Positions 23,478 to 31,848 of a stretch of DNA of 48,207 nucleotides are shown one piece after another. Position 1 is the first letter of the stretch. Each line of letters begins with the position of its first letter. The DNA is from Erysipelotrichaceae bacterium (GTDB lineage: Bacteria; Bacillota_I; Bacilli_A; Erysipelotrichales; Erysipelotrichaceae), in assembly GCA_016302195.1 (NCBI GenBank), contig JAEDOA010000001.1, positions 1 to 48,207 on the forward strand, given 5' to 3'. The translations under genes were made by a program, and so were the position numbers. The notes beneath the pieces were generated by a model, which saw only the letters and a program-made list of their open reading frames with translations, did no database searches and was not told the origin of the DNA.

Positions 23478-24570
23478 GAAAAAATCATTTGATAAAAAGA
23501 ATCTCTCAATAACAAATGAAAGAGTATTCTCAGCAGTAAAGATACTAATCTCAATACTTATTGCCTTAATTATCACATTTATTGTTTTATGCTTTATATC
23601 TGAGCAACCATTAAATGCGATAATGACAATCATGTTTGGACCTTTGAAGAAGGCAAGATATATTGGTATTGTTATTGAAAAGACAATTCCTTATGCTTTT
23701 GCTGGTTTAGCTGCCTGCTTATTATTTAAAGCTGGATTCTTCAACTTAGGTTGCGAAGGTATCTTCATTATTTCAGGTGTATCTGTAGCGGCAGTAGCAA
23801 TTAATGAAAAATTAGCAATTGCTGGCTTACAACCAATTTTATGTATTTTAGCAGCAGGAATTACCGGTGGTATATTGATGTTAATACCTGCATTCTTAAA
23901 GGCTAAATTCAATACTAATGAAATGGTATTATCGTTGATGCTGAACTCATTATATGCTGGTATAGCTGCATATTTGGTTAGAACATTTATGTTAACTACA
24001 ACTACTTCAACAGTTGGTTCAAAAAACTATATGGCTACCGCTCAAATTGGTTATATCTTTGAAAAATTCCATATTTCAGCCTGCTTCTTTTTGCTGATTG
24101 CTGTTATGATAGTTTTGGAAATCGTCATGAACAAAACAAAACTTGGCTATCAGATTAGATTATCTGGAACAAATAAAAAATTCGCCGAATATTCTGGAAT
24201 TAACTCATTCAAACTATCAATGGTAGTTAACTTCTTGGCTGGTGTCTTGGCCGGTGTTGGTTCTGCCTGTCACTTGCTGACTCAGACTTCATTCTACATT
24301 CCATCAGTTTCGGTTGTCGGCATTGGATTTTCAGGCTTATTAATGAGTATGCTTGGTAAAAACGACCCAATTGCCACTGTTATTGCTACTTTCTTTTATC
24401 AATATTTACAGGAAGGTGCTTCAGTATTGTATTATACAGACAAATCAGTACCATCTGAAATCATCGCGGTTGTTGTTGGTATCGTCGTATTGTTGATTTC
24501 GTCTCAGCATTTCTTGAGAAAATATCGTGAGAAAAAACTATTAAAGGAGGGCTTAGCAGAACATGATTAG
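23470..24570 (+). CDS. nupB: ABC nucleoside importer permease 1
   Basis: 366 residues, about ten membrane segments. TIPYAFAGLAACLLFKAGFF, then NLGCEGIF, and the coupling segment YQIRLSGTNKKFAEYSGI match the NupB/YufP branch of BPD_transp_2 permeases. It is translationally coupled at both ends (8-base overlaps). It forms the channel with the next permease. Confidence 0.92.
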   Translation: MTKKKSFDKKNLSITNERVFSAVKILISILIALIITFIVLCFISEQPLNAIMTIMFGPLKKARYIGIVIEKTIPYAFAGLAACLLFKAGFFNLGCEGIFIISGVSVAAVAINEKLAIAGLQPILCILAAGITGGILMLIPAFLKAKFNTNEMVLSLMLNSLYAGIAAYLVRTFMLTTTTSTVGSKNYMATAQIGYIFEKFHISACFFLLIAVMIVLEIVMNKTKLGYQIRLSGTNKKFAEYSGINSFKLSMVVNFLAGVLAGVGSACHLLTQTSFYIPSVSVVGIGFSGLLMSMLGKNDPIATVIATFFYQYLQEGASVLYYTDKSVPSEIIAVVVGIVVLLISSQHFLRKYREKKLLKEGLAEHD

Positions 24571-25498
24571 TATTATAAAAGGTATATTTACATTAAGTTT
24601 CTTATTAGTAGTTATTCGTTTATCAACTCCAATTTTATTTGCTGGTATGTCATCATTTGCTGCTAGCACCACTGGAATTGGTAATATTGGTGTTGAAGCT
24701 ATTATGACAATGTCAGCCTTATTTGCGATTTTGGGATCATATTGGACTCAAAGTGCAATATTAGGCTTGTTGATTGGTATGTTAGTAGGTGTGCTAATGG
24801 CAATGATGATAGCTTTCTTCTCAATGAGACTGGGAGCTAATCCTACTTTAGTTGGTATTGCTTTAAATACATTTGCTGATTCATTAGCAATCTTCATTTT
24901 ATACTTGTTTACTGGTGATAAGGGTTCAAGTGCATCATTGGCTGTCAAGACAATGGGTACTATCAATATTCCATTTATTAAGGATATTCCTATTTTAGGA
25001 CAGATTCTTTCAGGACAACATGTTTTAACTTATGTCTGCTGGATTTGCTTAATTGTTTTTGGAATTTTAGTATTTAAAACTCCATTAGGTTTAAGAATGC
25101 GTTCTTGCGGATTGAATCCTGATGCAGCAAAGACCGCTGGTATTAATGTTCAAAGATTACAGGTATTATCACTTGTCTTCTCTGGTATTTTTGCTTCTTT
25201 AGGCGGAATCTTCTTATCATTAAACTACTTATTAATCTACTCAAAGTTAATGGTATCTGGTATGGGTTGGATGGGTATTGCTGCTAACGGTATTGCTAGC
25301 GGAAATTACTTCCTGTTAATTGTTGGCTGTTTGATTTTCGGTATCTTTAGAGCTGTATCAATTGTATTTGCTACAACATCTAACTTCCCATCTGATTTAT
25401 TGACAGCAGTTCCATATGTGGCAGTTATCGTTGTTATCGTTACAGTTTCAATTGTTAACTATCTAAAGATTAAAAAGGGAAATGTTAATGAACAATAA
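24563..25498 (+). CDS. nupC: ABC nucleoside importer permease 2
   Basis: 311 residues. STTGIGNIGVEAIMTMSALF and the coupling helix GLRMRSCGLNPDAAKTAGIN are the NupC/YufQ signatures. ATG at 24563 with AAAGGAGG just before it, inside the previous gene. Its stop codon lies in the 5' arm of a terminator. Confidence 0.92.
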   Translation: MISIIKGIFTLSFLLVVIRLSTPILFAGMSSFAASTTGIGNIGVEAIMTMSALFAILGSYWTQSAILGLLIGMLVGVLMAMMIAFFSMRLGANPTLVGIALNTFADSLAIFILYLFTGDKGSSASLAVKTMGTINIPFIKDIPILGQILSGQHVLTYVCWICLIVFGILVFKTPLGLRMRSCGLNPDAAKTAGINVQRLQVLSLVFSGIFASLGGIFLSLNYLLIYSKLMVSGMGWMGIAANGIASGNYFLLIVGCLIFGIFRAVSIVFATTSNFPSDLLTAVPYVAVIVVIVTVSIVNYLKIKKGNVNEQ

Positions 25499-25520
25499 GA
25501 GGTGTATTCACCTCTTTTTT
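25497..25520 (+). terminator. Terminator overlapping the permease stop codon
   Basis: AAGAGGTG (25497-25504) pairs with CACCTCTT (25509-25516), then TTTT. It would end most importer transcripts before the nucleoside hydrolase, yet the next gene has only a ribosome site 14 bp downstream, so read-through is needed for it. Confidence 0.75.
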
Positions 25521-25534
25521 AGAGAAGGAGTAAT

Positions 25535-26470
25535 ATGAAAAGAAAAATAATTATTGATTGTGATCCAGGTCATGATGATGTTTTAGCGATCTTAACAGCG
25601 CATCATTATTGTCAACAATTGGAAATATTAGGAATAACAACAGTTGCTGGAAATCAGACTTTGCAAAAGGTAACTGATAACATTTTGAAAGTTGAGGATT
25701 ATTGTCAACTAGATTATCCAGTATATATGGGTTATGACAGTCCAATCGTATTAAAAAGTGAACCTCAGCCTTTGGCTCATGGTGAAAGTGGGTTGGATGG
25801 ATTCGTCTTTGAAAAAACAAATAGAAAAACTGAATCAATGCATGCAATTGATTTCTTCAAAAAGTGCCTGATTGAAAACGACAAGGTAACAATTGTTGCT
25901 TTGGGCCCCTTAACAAATGTGGCAATGTTTGTTAAAACATACCCTCAATTGGCAAATAAGATTGATCAGGTTGTATTAATGGGTGGTTCAATCGATTCAG
26001 GAAATATTTTACCTTGTAGTGAGTTTAACATTTATCACGATCCACATGCTGCATATATTTTATTTAACAGTGGTGTGAAAATTGTGATGGCTCCAATTGA
26101 AGCATGTTATAGCGGAAAGATTTATTTAAAGGAGCTTATGGAATTTAATAAACCAGGCAAATTGTATAAAATGCTTGATGGTTTAATGAAATTCTACAGT
26201 AAGTATGCTACTGATAGGAATTGGGATTCGACAGCCATTTTTGACGTATTACCAGTTGAATACTTAATTCATCCTGAATTCTTTGATACCAAAGAAATGT
26301 ATGTAAATATTGAGATAGAAGGAAAGTATACTAGAGGAATGACTGTTTGTGATAAGACAGGAAGAAAAATTAATTCTATTACAACAACGGTAATGGTTGC
26401 AGTAAATAGAGACGAATTTATCAAGGATGTACTTGCTGCATTATCTAGTTTAAATGAACAATTAGGATGA
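25535..26470 (+). CDS. Inosine-uridine-type nucleoside hydrolase
   Basis: 311 residues. IIIDCDPGHDDVLAI is the N-terminal DxDPGxDD calcium site; TVAGNQTL, VALGPLTNVA, VLMGGSI and EFNIYHDPHAAY follow in family order. The C-terminal NWDSTAIFD gives the last metal Asp. It splits ribonucleosides into base and ribose, the step expected after import by the Nup system. AGAGAAGGAG precedes the ATG. Confidence 0.92.
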   Translation: MKRKIIIDCDPGHDDVLAILTAHHYCQQLEILGITTVAGNQTLQKVTDNILKVEDYCQLDYPVYMGYDSPIVLKSEPQPLAHGESGLDGFVFEKTNRKTESMHAIDFFKKCLIENDKVTIVALGPLTNVAMFVKTYPQLANKIDQVVLMGGSIDSGNILPCSEFNIYHDPHAAYILFNSGVKIVMAPIEACYSGKIYLKELMEFNKPGKLYKMLDGLMKFYSKYATDRNWDSTAIFDVLPVEYLIHPEFFDTKEMYVNIEIEGKYTRGMTVCDKTGRKINSITTTVMVAVNRDEFIKDVLAALSSLNEQLG

Positions 26471-26485
26471 TATTGGGCAATTCTG

Positions 26486-26515
26486 TTTACTAAATTAACA
26501 AAAAAAGATTAAAAT
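26486..26515 (+). promoter_or_regulatory. Possible promoter of the glycyl-radical enzyme pair
   Basis: TTTACT (26486-26491), 18-bp spacer and TAAAAT (26510-26515) upstream of a GGGAGGAAA ribosome site. Weak -35, so this is tentative. Confidence 0.35.
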
Positions 26516-26545
26516 ATAGATATAAAATATTGGGAGGAAACAAAA

Positions 26546-28066
26546 ATGAGCCGTGTGATGGATATTATTAAAGATGAAACTTTGACATATCAACAGCAAT
26601 TACTTCAATTAGCAAGATATGCCGAAAATACTGAGGGACCTTTCTTACAATCAGAAGAGTATCAAAAGGCATTTGCAAAGGGTATTTTATGTGATTTAGG
26701 CGAAGGTATGGCACCATATCGTCCAAGATATATTGCACCTGACTATTCAATTTTAATGGAAAAGGGATGCAAATTCTTGGAATTAGATCCACCAAAGGAT
26801 TTGTTAGAAGCAACTAATGCATTGCTGATTATGTACAAGCATGTTCCATCAATTACATCATTTCCAGTTTATTTAGGTAATTTAGATACTTTACTTGAAC
26901 CATTTGTTGTTAAAATGGATCGTGATGAGGCAAAGAAAATACTAAAACTTTTCTTGTTACATATTGATAAAACTCTAGTGGATTCGTTTGTTCATGCTGA
27001 TTTAGGCCCAAAAGATTCACTAACTGGTCGTATTATTTTAGAATTAACAGAAGAAATGCAATTGGCAATGCCAAATTTGACATTAAAGTATGATAGTGAA
27101 GTTACTCCTGATGATTATGCTATTTGTGCCATTAAATGTATGTTAAAGACAAGCAAGCCATCATTTGCTAATCACAAGATGTTTGTAAGCGAATGGGGTG
27201 AGGATTACGTAATTGCTTCTTGTTATAATGGACTTAAATTGGCAGGTGGCGGATATACTTTACCAAGAGTTAGAATGTATGAGTTATCGAAGGAAGCTAC
27301 TTCAATTGAAGATTTTAAGAAAAGAGTTTTACCATATTATACTGAATTAATGCTTCAGTTTATGGATAATAGAATTCGCTTTATTGTTGAGCAGAGCAAT
27401 TTCTTTAAGAGCAATTTCCTTGTTAAAGAAGGCTTTGTAAAGCGCGAAAACTTCACAGGTATGTTTGGTTTAGTAGGATTAGGTGAATGTTGCAATAACC
27501 TATTGGGTATAACTGACAAGATGAAAGGTTATGGCCATAATAAGCAAGCTGATGATTTAGGTGTAGAGATTATGGAACAGTTATCTTCATTAATTGCTGC
27601 TCATAAGGGCTTGTATTGTGAGTCAACAAATAATCAATACCGTCTACATGCTCAGGTTGGAATCGACAGTGATGGTAGAGAGAATTCTCCAGGAGCTAGA
27701 ATTTCAATCGGCGCAGAACCAGAATTAATGGATCATATTTTACATTCATGCCGCTTCCATAAGTACTTCCCAACAGGAATTGGAGATATCTTCAAATTCG
27801 AAGAGACTTGGTATAATACCCCAGAGTCATTATTAGATATTATTAAAGGTGCATTAGCAAATGGTATGAGATATTTCTCAGGTTATTTAGCTAATAATGA
27901 TGTTGTTAGAGTTACAGGATATCTAGTTAAGAAGAGTGAATTAGCAAAATTAGATCGAGGCGAAGCATCATTAAATCAGTGTACAGTATTTGGACAGGGT
28001 GCTCGTAACACTTCAAATGCTTTAGATAGAAGAATCGAAAGCTATGATCAAAGCACCGGTAAATAA
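26546..28066 (+). CDS. yjjI: YjjI-family glycyl-radical enzyme
   Basis: 506 residues, the usual YjjI length. The C-terminal VVRVTGYLVKK contains Gly458, placed like the radical glycine of the RVxG(F/Y) motif. Candidate thiyl cysteines are Cys226 in IASCYNGLKLAGGGY and Cys315/316 in GLVGLGECCNNLLG. The activating enzyme is encoded directly downstream with a 23-base overlap. In E. coli yjjI/yjjW neighbour the deoCABD genes. Here the pair follows a nucleoside importer and nucleoside hydrolase, so a ribose- or deoxyribose-derived substrate is likely (inference). The reaction is not known to me. It should work only in anoxic cells. Confidence 0.9.
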   Translation: MSRVMDIIKDETLTYQQQLLQLARYAENTEGPFLQSEEYQKAFAKGILCDLGEGMAPYRPRYIAPDYSILMEKGCKFLELDPPKDLLEATNALLIMYKHVPSITSFPVYLGNLDTLLEPFVVKMDRDEAKKILKLFLLHIDKTLVDSFVHADLGPKDSLTGRIILELTEEMQLAMPNLTLKYDSEVTPDDYAICAIKCMLKTSKPSFANHKMFVSEWGEDYVIASCYNGLKLAGGGYTLPRVRMYELSKEATSIEDFKKRVLPYYTELMLQFMDNRIRFIVEQSNFFKSNFLVKEGFVKRENFTGMFGLVGLGECCNNLLGITDKMKGYGHNKQADDLGVEIMEQLSSLIAAHKGLYCESTNNQYRLHAQVGIDSDGRENSPGARISIGAEPELMDHILHSCRFHKYFPTGIGDIFKFEETWYNTPESLLDIIKGALANGMRYFSGYLANNDVVRVTGYLVKKSELAKLDRGEASLNQCTVFGQGARNTSNALDRRIESYDQSTGK

Positions 28067-28880
28067 AATTATTTCGTTTTCAAATGTAGATGGTCCTGGT
28101 AACAGGACCTCTATCTTTTTTCAATCCTGCCCTTTTCATTGCTTGTATTGCCATAATCCGGAAACAATTAATTACTGTATTCATTGTGGCAAATGTGTAA
28201 AAACCTGTCCAGTTGAAGCGTTAAGCATGATTAATGGAAAGGTAGTCTGGGATAAAGATAAATGTGTTAGTTGTGATACCTGTATTAAAACCTGTCCAAA
28301 TCTATCTTCACCAAAAATAACATATATGAGTGTCGATGAGGTGTTACAACATATCATTAAATCAAAGCCTTTTATAAAGGGGATAACAGTATCAGGTGGC
28401 GAATGCACCAATCAGCATCAGTTTCTAGTTGAATTATTTAAAGAAGTTCACAAACTGGGATTGACCACATTTATGGATTCAAACGGCTGTAGGTTATACA
28501 GTGAGATGGCTGATTTAATGGAAGTAACTGATAAAGTGATGCTGGATGTTAAAGCCTATGATAATGACTTTCATAAATTGATTACAGGAAGTGATAATGA
28601 TATTGTTTTAAAAAATCTAAACTATCTGTTAGAAAATGATAAGATATATGAGGTTAGAACTGTTCTGTTAAACAATCATCAACAGAATATAAAAACAGTT
28701 GAAAATGTTAGTCGAATAATCAAAGATAAATGCATTTATAAACTGATTAAATATCGTCCTTTTGGAGTTAGAGAAGAAGGACTACAATTTTGTGGCAGAG
28801 CAATTATCTCTGATCAGCAGATTAATGAAATGAAAGAATTAGCTCTAGCTAATGGAGCTACAAATGTTAGAATTGTATAA
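28044..28880 (+). CDS. yjjW: YjjW-family glycyl-radical enzyme activase (radical SAM)
   Basis: 278 residues. CPFHCLYC (Cys29, 33, 36) is the CX3CX2C radical-SAM cluster. Two ferredoxin-type 4Fe-4S sites follow: CIHCGKCVKTCP (Cys45/48/51/55) and CVSCDTCIKTCP (Cys74/77/80/84). SGGECTNQ near 115 binds S-adenosylmethionine. It generates the glycyl radical on the neighbouring YjjI protein. The overlap of the two genes supports a tight functional pair. No own ribosome site of note, so translation is probably coupled. Confidence 0.92.
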   Translation: MIKAPVNKIISFSNVDGPGNRTSIFFQSCPFHCLYCHNPETINYCIHCGKCVKTCPVEALSMINGKVVWDKDKCVSCDTCIKTCPNLSSPKITYMSVDEVLQHIIKSKPFIKGITVSGGECTNQHQFLVELFKEVHKLGLTTFMDSNGCRLYSEMADLMEVTDKVMLDVKAYDNDFHKLITGSDNDIVLKNLNYLLENDKIYEVRTVLLNNHQQNIKTVENVSRIIKDKCIYKLIKYRPFGVREEGLQFCGRAIISDQQINEMKELALANGATNVRIV

Positions 28881-28901
28881 AAGAAGAGTAATCTTCTTTT
28901 T
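28879..28901 (+). terminator. Short terminator
   Basis: AAAAGAAG (28879-28886) pairs with CTTCTTTT (28893-28900), then T. It starts within the last codon region of yjjW. Confidence 0.6.
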
Positions 28902-28918
28902 GATAATAGGAGGATAAT

Positions 28919-30175
28919 ATGAGTGAGTATAAAAGCTTTGATTTATTAAGAAAAATGTATTTTGTTAGAACAGCAGGCAGTGCTGAAGATAAAAAGATAC
29001 AGGAAATACTATTAGATGAGTGTAAAAAATTTACTGATGATGTTGTTCTGGAAGAGTTTGATATAGATGGCTATGAAATCAAAAAAGCATCGCTTGTTTT
29101 CCATGATCCCCAGATGAGTTTTGATTGCGCTGGTGTTGGATTATCTGGATCAACTGATCAATGCGGAGTAACAGGTGAATTCTGTTATCTTTCGAGCGAA
29201 GCAGATGTTGAAATAAGTGATATTGAAGGAAAAATATGCCTTGTTACTGGCAAACTGGTAAAAGTTTCGATGTATAAGAAAATCTTTAACAAAAAACCGG
29301 CCGGCTTAATCTTAACGACGGGAAGTGTCTATGATAGTAATGAGGATACTGATTTAGATCCATATATGTATCGCGATAAACACTATAATATTGGTAAAAT
29401 CCCGGCAGTATGCATATCTATGAGTGATGCTGAGAAATTATTAAGAGCTATGCCATTAAAGGCAACATTAACTATCATTCAAGATGAAAAAGTTAACAAG
29501 ACAAGTAATGTTGTAGCTACTATTGAAGGTGGAAGTAAAAAAGACGAAGTAGTTGCTTTTACTGCCCATTATGATTCTGTTAGTTTTTCAAGGGGAGCAT
29601 ATGACAATGCTACTGGCTGTATTTGTATTATGCAGTTATTGTCATATTATAGCCAGCATAAACCAGATAGAACGTTAAAGTTTATTTTCTGCGGTGCTGA
29701 GGAAATGGGTTTACTAGGTTCAAAGGCGTATGTTGAAAAACATGCTGATCAATTAGATAAGTATTGCCTTAATATTAATGTTGATATGGTGGCTGTTACA
29801 ATTGGTTATGATATCGCTTGTGCAACCAGTGGTATGGATTTGGTAAACTATATTAATTATGAGGGCAAGATAAATGGTTTTGCGATAATGGCAAAGCAGG
29901 GAGTGTATTCATCTGACTCTACTCCATTTGCTGATAAAGGAGTTCCAGCTGTATCATTTGCGAGAATAGCGCCAAATGGTGGTGCCCAGATTCATAGCAA
30001 AAAAGATGTAATTGATTTTTTAAGCGAAAACAATTATTATAAAACTTGTGATTTCTTGACCAAATTTTCCGAAAGACTTATTAATTCCATTTGTTTCCCT
30101 GTTAAAAGAGATATTCCTGAAAACATGAAGGAAGAGCTGGATTATTATAACGGAAGAAAAGAAAGAAAGAACTAG
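28919..30175 (+). CDS. M28-family zinc peptidase (aminopeptidase-like)
   Basis: 418 residues. A PA-like insert lies at about 80-190. The catalytic part has FTAHYDSVSFSRGAYDNATG (His and Asp zinc ligands), CGAEEMGLLGS (catalytic Glu, zinc Glu), INVDMVA (zinc Asp) and AQIHSKKDVIDF (last zinc His). There is no signal peptide, so it probably acts on peptides inside the cell. AGGAGG precedes the ATG. It is followed closely by a membrane protein gene, likely co-transcribed. Confidence 0.85.
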   Translation: MSEYKSFDLLRKMYFVRTAGSAEDKKIQEILLDECKKFTDDVVLEEFDIDGYEIKKASLVFHDPQMSFDCAGVGLSGSTDQCGVTGEFCYLSSEADVEISDIEGKICLVTGKLVKVSMYKKIFNKKPAGLILTTGSVYDSNEDTDLDPYMYRDKHYNIGKIPAVCISMSDAEKLLRAMPLKATLTIIQDEKVNKTSNVVATIEGGSKKDEVVAFTAHYDSVSFSRGAYDNATGCICIMQLLSYYSQHKPDRTLKFIFCGAEEMGLLGSKAYVEKHADQLDKYCLNINVDMVAVTIGYDIACATSGMDLVNYINYEGKINGFAIMAKQGVYSSDSTPFADKGVPAVSFARIAPNGGAQIHSKKDVIDFLSENNYYKTCDFLTKFSERLINSICFPVKRDIPENMKEELDYYNGRKERKN

Positions 30176-30195
30176 AAATTTTGAGGTATATTACT

Positions 30196-30795
30196 ATGTT
30201 AGAAATCTTAATTGCTGTTGTAGCGATATTATTAACATTATTTGTAGTCGTTGTTATTGTCCCAACTAACAAAGACGGTAAATTGAACAAGTTTTTTCAA
30301 ATTGTCCATAATTTTTTCAATTTCAAAAAAATGTATTTGAGCTTGGCCTTAAAAATTATCTATATCATCTTAACAATTTTTAGTATCCTATACGGTATTA
30401 GATTGTTATTTGGCTATAGAATTTATGGTTATTATGTATCTACTTTCTGGTATGGATTAGCACTTATTATCGCTTCACCAATATTATTAAGATTATCTTT
30501 TGAAATGTTGTGGTTGTTGATTTCGGCAGCTCAATCTGTTATTCAGATTAGAGATAAGATGCTTGAAAAAGAAAGTAAATCTTTTGATGAGAACTTTGAT
30601 GATGTATTAAATGCTACTGAGAAATTCTCGGGAAAGGTGTTTAACAAAGCCAAAGAGTTTTCTGAAGATGCTTTAGAGGCAGCAGGGAATAAAATAAATG
30701 AGATGAAAAAGGCTAATAAGCAAAGCGAAGAAACGATAGAAAAAACAAATTTGGATAATACTGATAACCAATCAGATGATTCGCAACAAAAGTAA
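30196..30795 (+). CDS. Membrane protein with DUF4282-like core, unknown function
   Basis: 199 residues. Hydrophobic segments lie at about 3-20 (signal anchor), 51-71 and 85-112. The middle part (FNFKKMYLSLALKIIYIILT, then LLRLSFEMLWLLISAAQSV and IQIRDKM) resembles the DUF4282 pattern. The C-terminal third is a charged coiled-coil-like tail ending in Gln/Asp/Ser. I choose ATG 30196 over an earlier in-frame TTG because GAGG lies 9 nt before it. Terminator directly after. Confidence 0.6.
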   Translation: MLEILIAVVAILLTLFVVVVIVPTNKDGKLNKFFQIVHNFFNFKKMYLSLALKIIYIILTIFSILYGIRLLFGYRIYGYYVSTFWYGLALIIASPILLRLSFEMLWLLISAAQSVIQIRDKMLEKESKSFDENFDDVLNATEKFSGKVFNKAKEFSEDALEAAGNKINEMKKANKQSEETIEKTNLDNTDNQSDDSQQK

Positions 30796-30796
30796 A

Positions 30797-30822
30797 ACAG
30801 GGAAATCTATTTTCCCTTTTTT
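30797..30822 (+). terminator. Terminator fused to the next promoter
   Basis: AGGGAAA (30799-30805) pairs with TTTCCCT (30811-30817), then five Ts. The T run runs into the extended -10 of the next gene. Confidence 0.8.
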
Positions 30823-30830
30823 GTTATAAT
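30822..30830 (+). promoter_or_regulatory. Extended -10 promoter of adenosine deaminase
   Basis: TGT-TATAAT at 30822-30830. The place of a -35 box is taken by the terminator stem, so the TG motif must compensate. Confidence 0.6.
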
Positions 30831-30851
30831 ATAGAGGTGATAGGAGAGAAT

Positions 30852-31844
30852 ATGAATACAGCTAAAATCGATTTACATTTACACTTAGATGGATCTATTG
30901 ATATAGATTGGGCTTATAAAACAGCAAAAAGGGAAAACAACTGCACTTTAGATTTTGATCAATTTTACCAGAGTCTATATCCTGCTTTTGTAAATAGACA
31001 GTTAAGCATTAAAAAGTTTGATTTAACCTGTGCTTTGCTTCAAAGTGAACAAGCTTTAGTTGAGAGCAGTTATCTTTTAGGGAAAAGATTAGCTGAAAGC
31101 GGAATGATATATGCAGAGATTAGATTTGCTTCCCAGCAGCATTGTCAAAAAGGTCTAACCCAAAAACAGGCAGTACAGGCAGTTTGTTATGGATTAAAAC
31201 AAGTTGAAAAACAGTATCCCGATATAGATTTAAAAGTAATTGATTGTATGATGCATAAATCAGATAGCGCCAAAGCAAATGAAAAAGAAAATTTAGAAAC
31301 TATTGAAGTAGTTAAAGAACTAATTGGTGAGAAAACAGTAGTAGGTTTAGATTTGGCTGGATATGAGAATAATTGTGAATTAATGGAATATAAACCTCTT
31401 TTTGATAAAGCAACAGAGTATGGAATTCCATTTACGATTCATGCTGGAGAGATGGGCAATGGAATGAATGTTGTAACAGCTCTTTCTTTTAATCCTGAGA
31501 GAATTGGTCATGGTATCAATTGTGTTGATGATGAAAAGTGGTTTAAGGCAGCAATTGAAAGTGGAAAAGTATTTGAAGTGTGTTTAAGCAGTAACTGTAA
31601 GGATTATAATTATATCTCTCATCCTGTTAGAAAGATGATAGATAATGGCATCAAAGTGGCAATTTGCTGTGACAATATGATGTTTTCAAGAACATTCATG
31701 CAAAGAGAACATCAATTGCTTAAGGATATGGCAATAAGTGAGAAAACGTTGATGCAATGTAACTATAATGCGATTGATGGCGCTTTTTGTGATGAGCAGA
31801 TAAAAGAAAAACTTAGATATAAACTGAAGCAATTGGAGTTATAA
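30852..31844 (+). CDS. add: Adenosine deaminase
   Basis: 330 residues from ATG 30852, with AGGAGA at 30842-30847; an in-frame GTG at 30837 is less well placed. IDLHLHLDGSI has the zinc His9 and His11. TIHAGEMGN carries zinc His and catalytic Glu. ERIGHGINC gives the catalytic His, and VAICCDNMMFS the final Asp of the zinc site, with N in place of the usual second Asp. It converts adenosine to inosine for cleavage by nucleoside hydrolase, which fits the importer cluster. Confidence 0.88.
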   Translation: MNTAKIDLHLHLDGSIDIDWAYKTAKRENNCTLDFDQFYQSLYPAFVNRQLSIKKFDLTCALLQSEQALVESSYLLGKRLAESGMIYAEIRFASQQHCQKGLTQKQAVQAVCYGLKQVEKQYPDIDLKVIDCMMHKSDSAKANEKENLETIEVVKELIGEKTVVGLDLAGYENNCELMEYKPLFDKATEYGIPFTIHAGEMGNGMNVVTALSFNPERIGHGINCVDDEKWFKAAIESGKVFEVCLSSNCKDYNYISHPVRKMIDNGIKVAICCDNMMFSRTFMQREHQLLKDMAISEKTLMQCNYNAIDGAFCDEQIKEKLRYKLKQLEL

Positions 31845-31848
31845 AATT

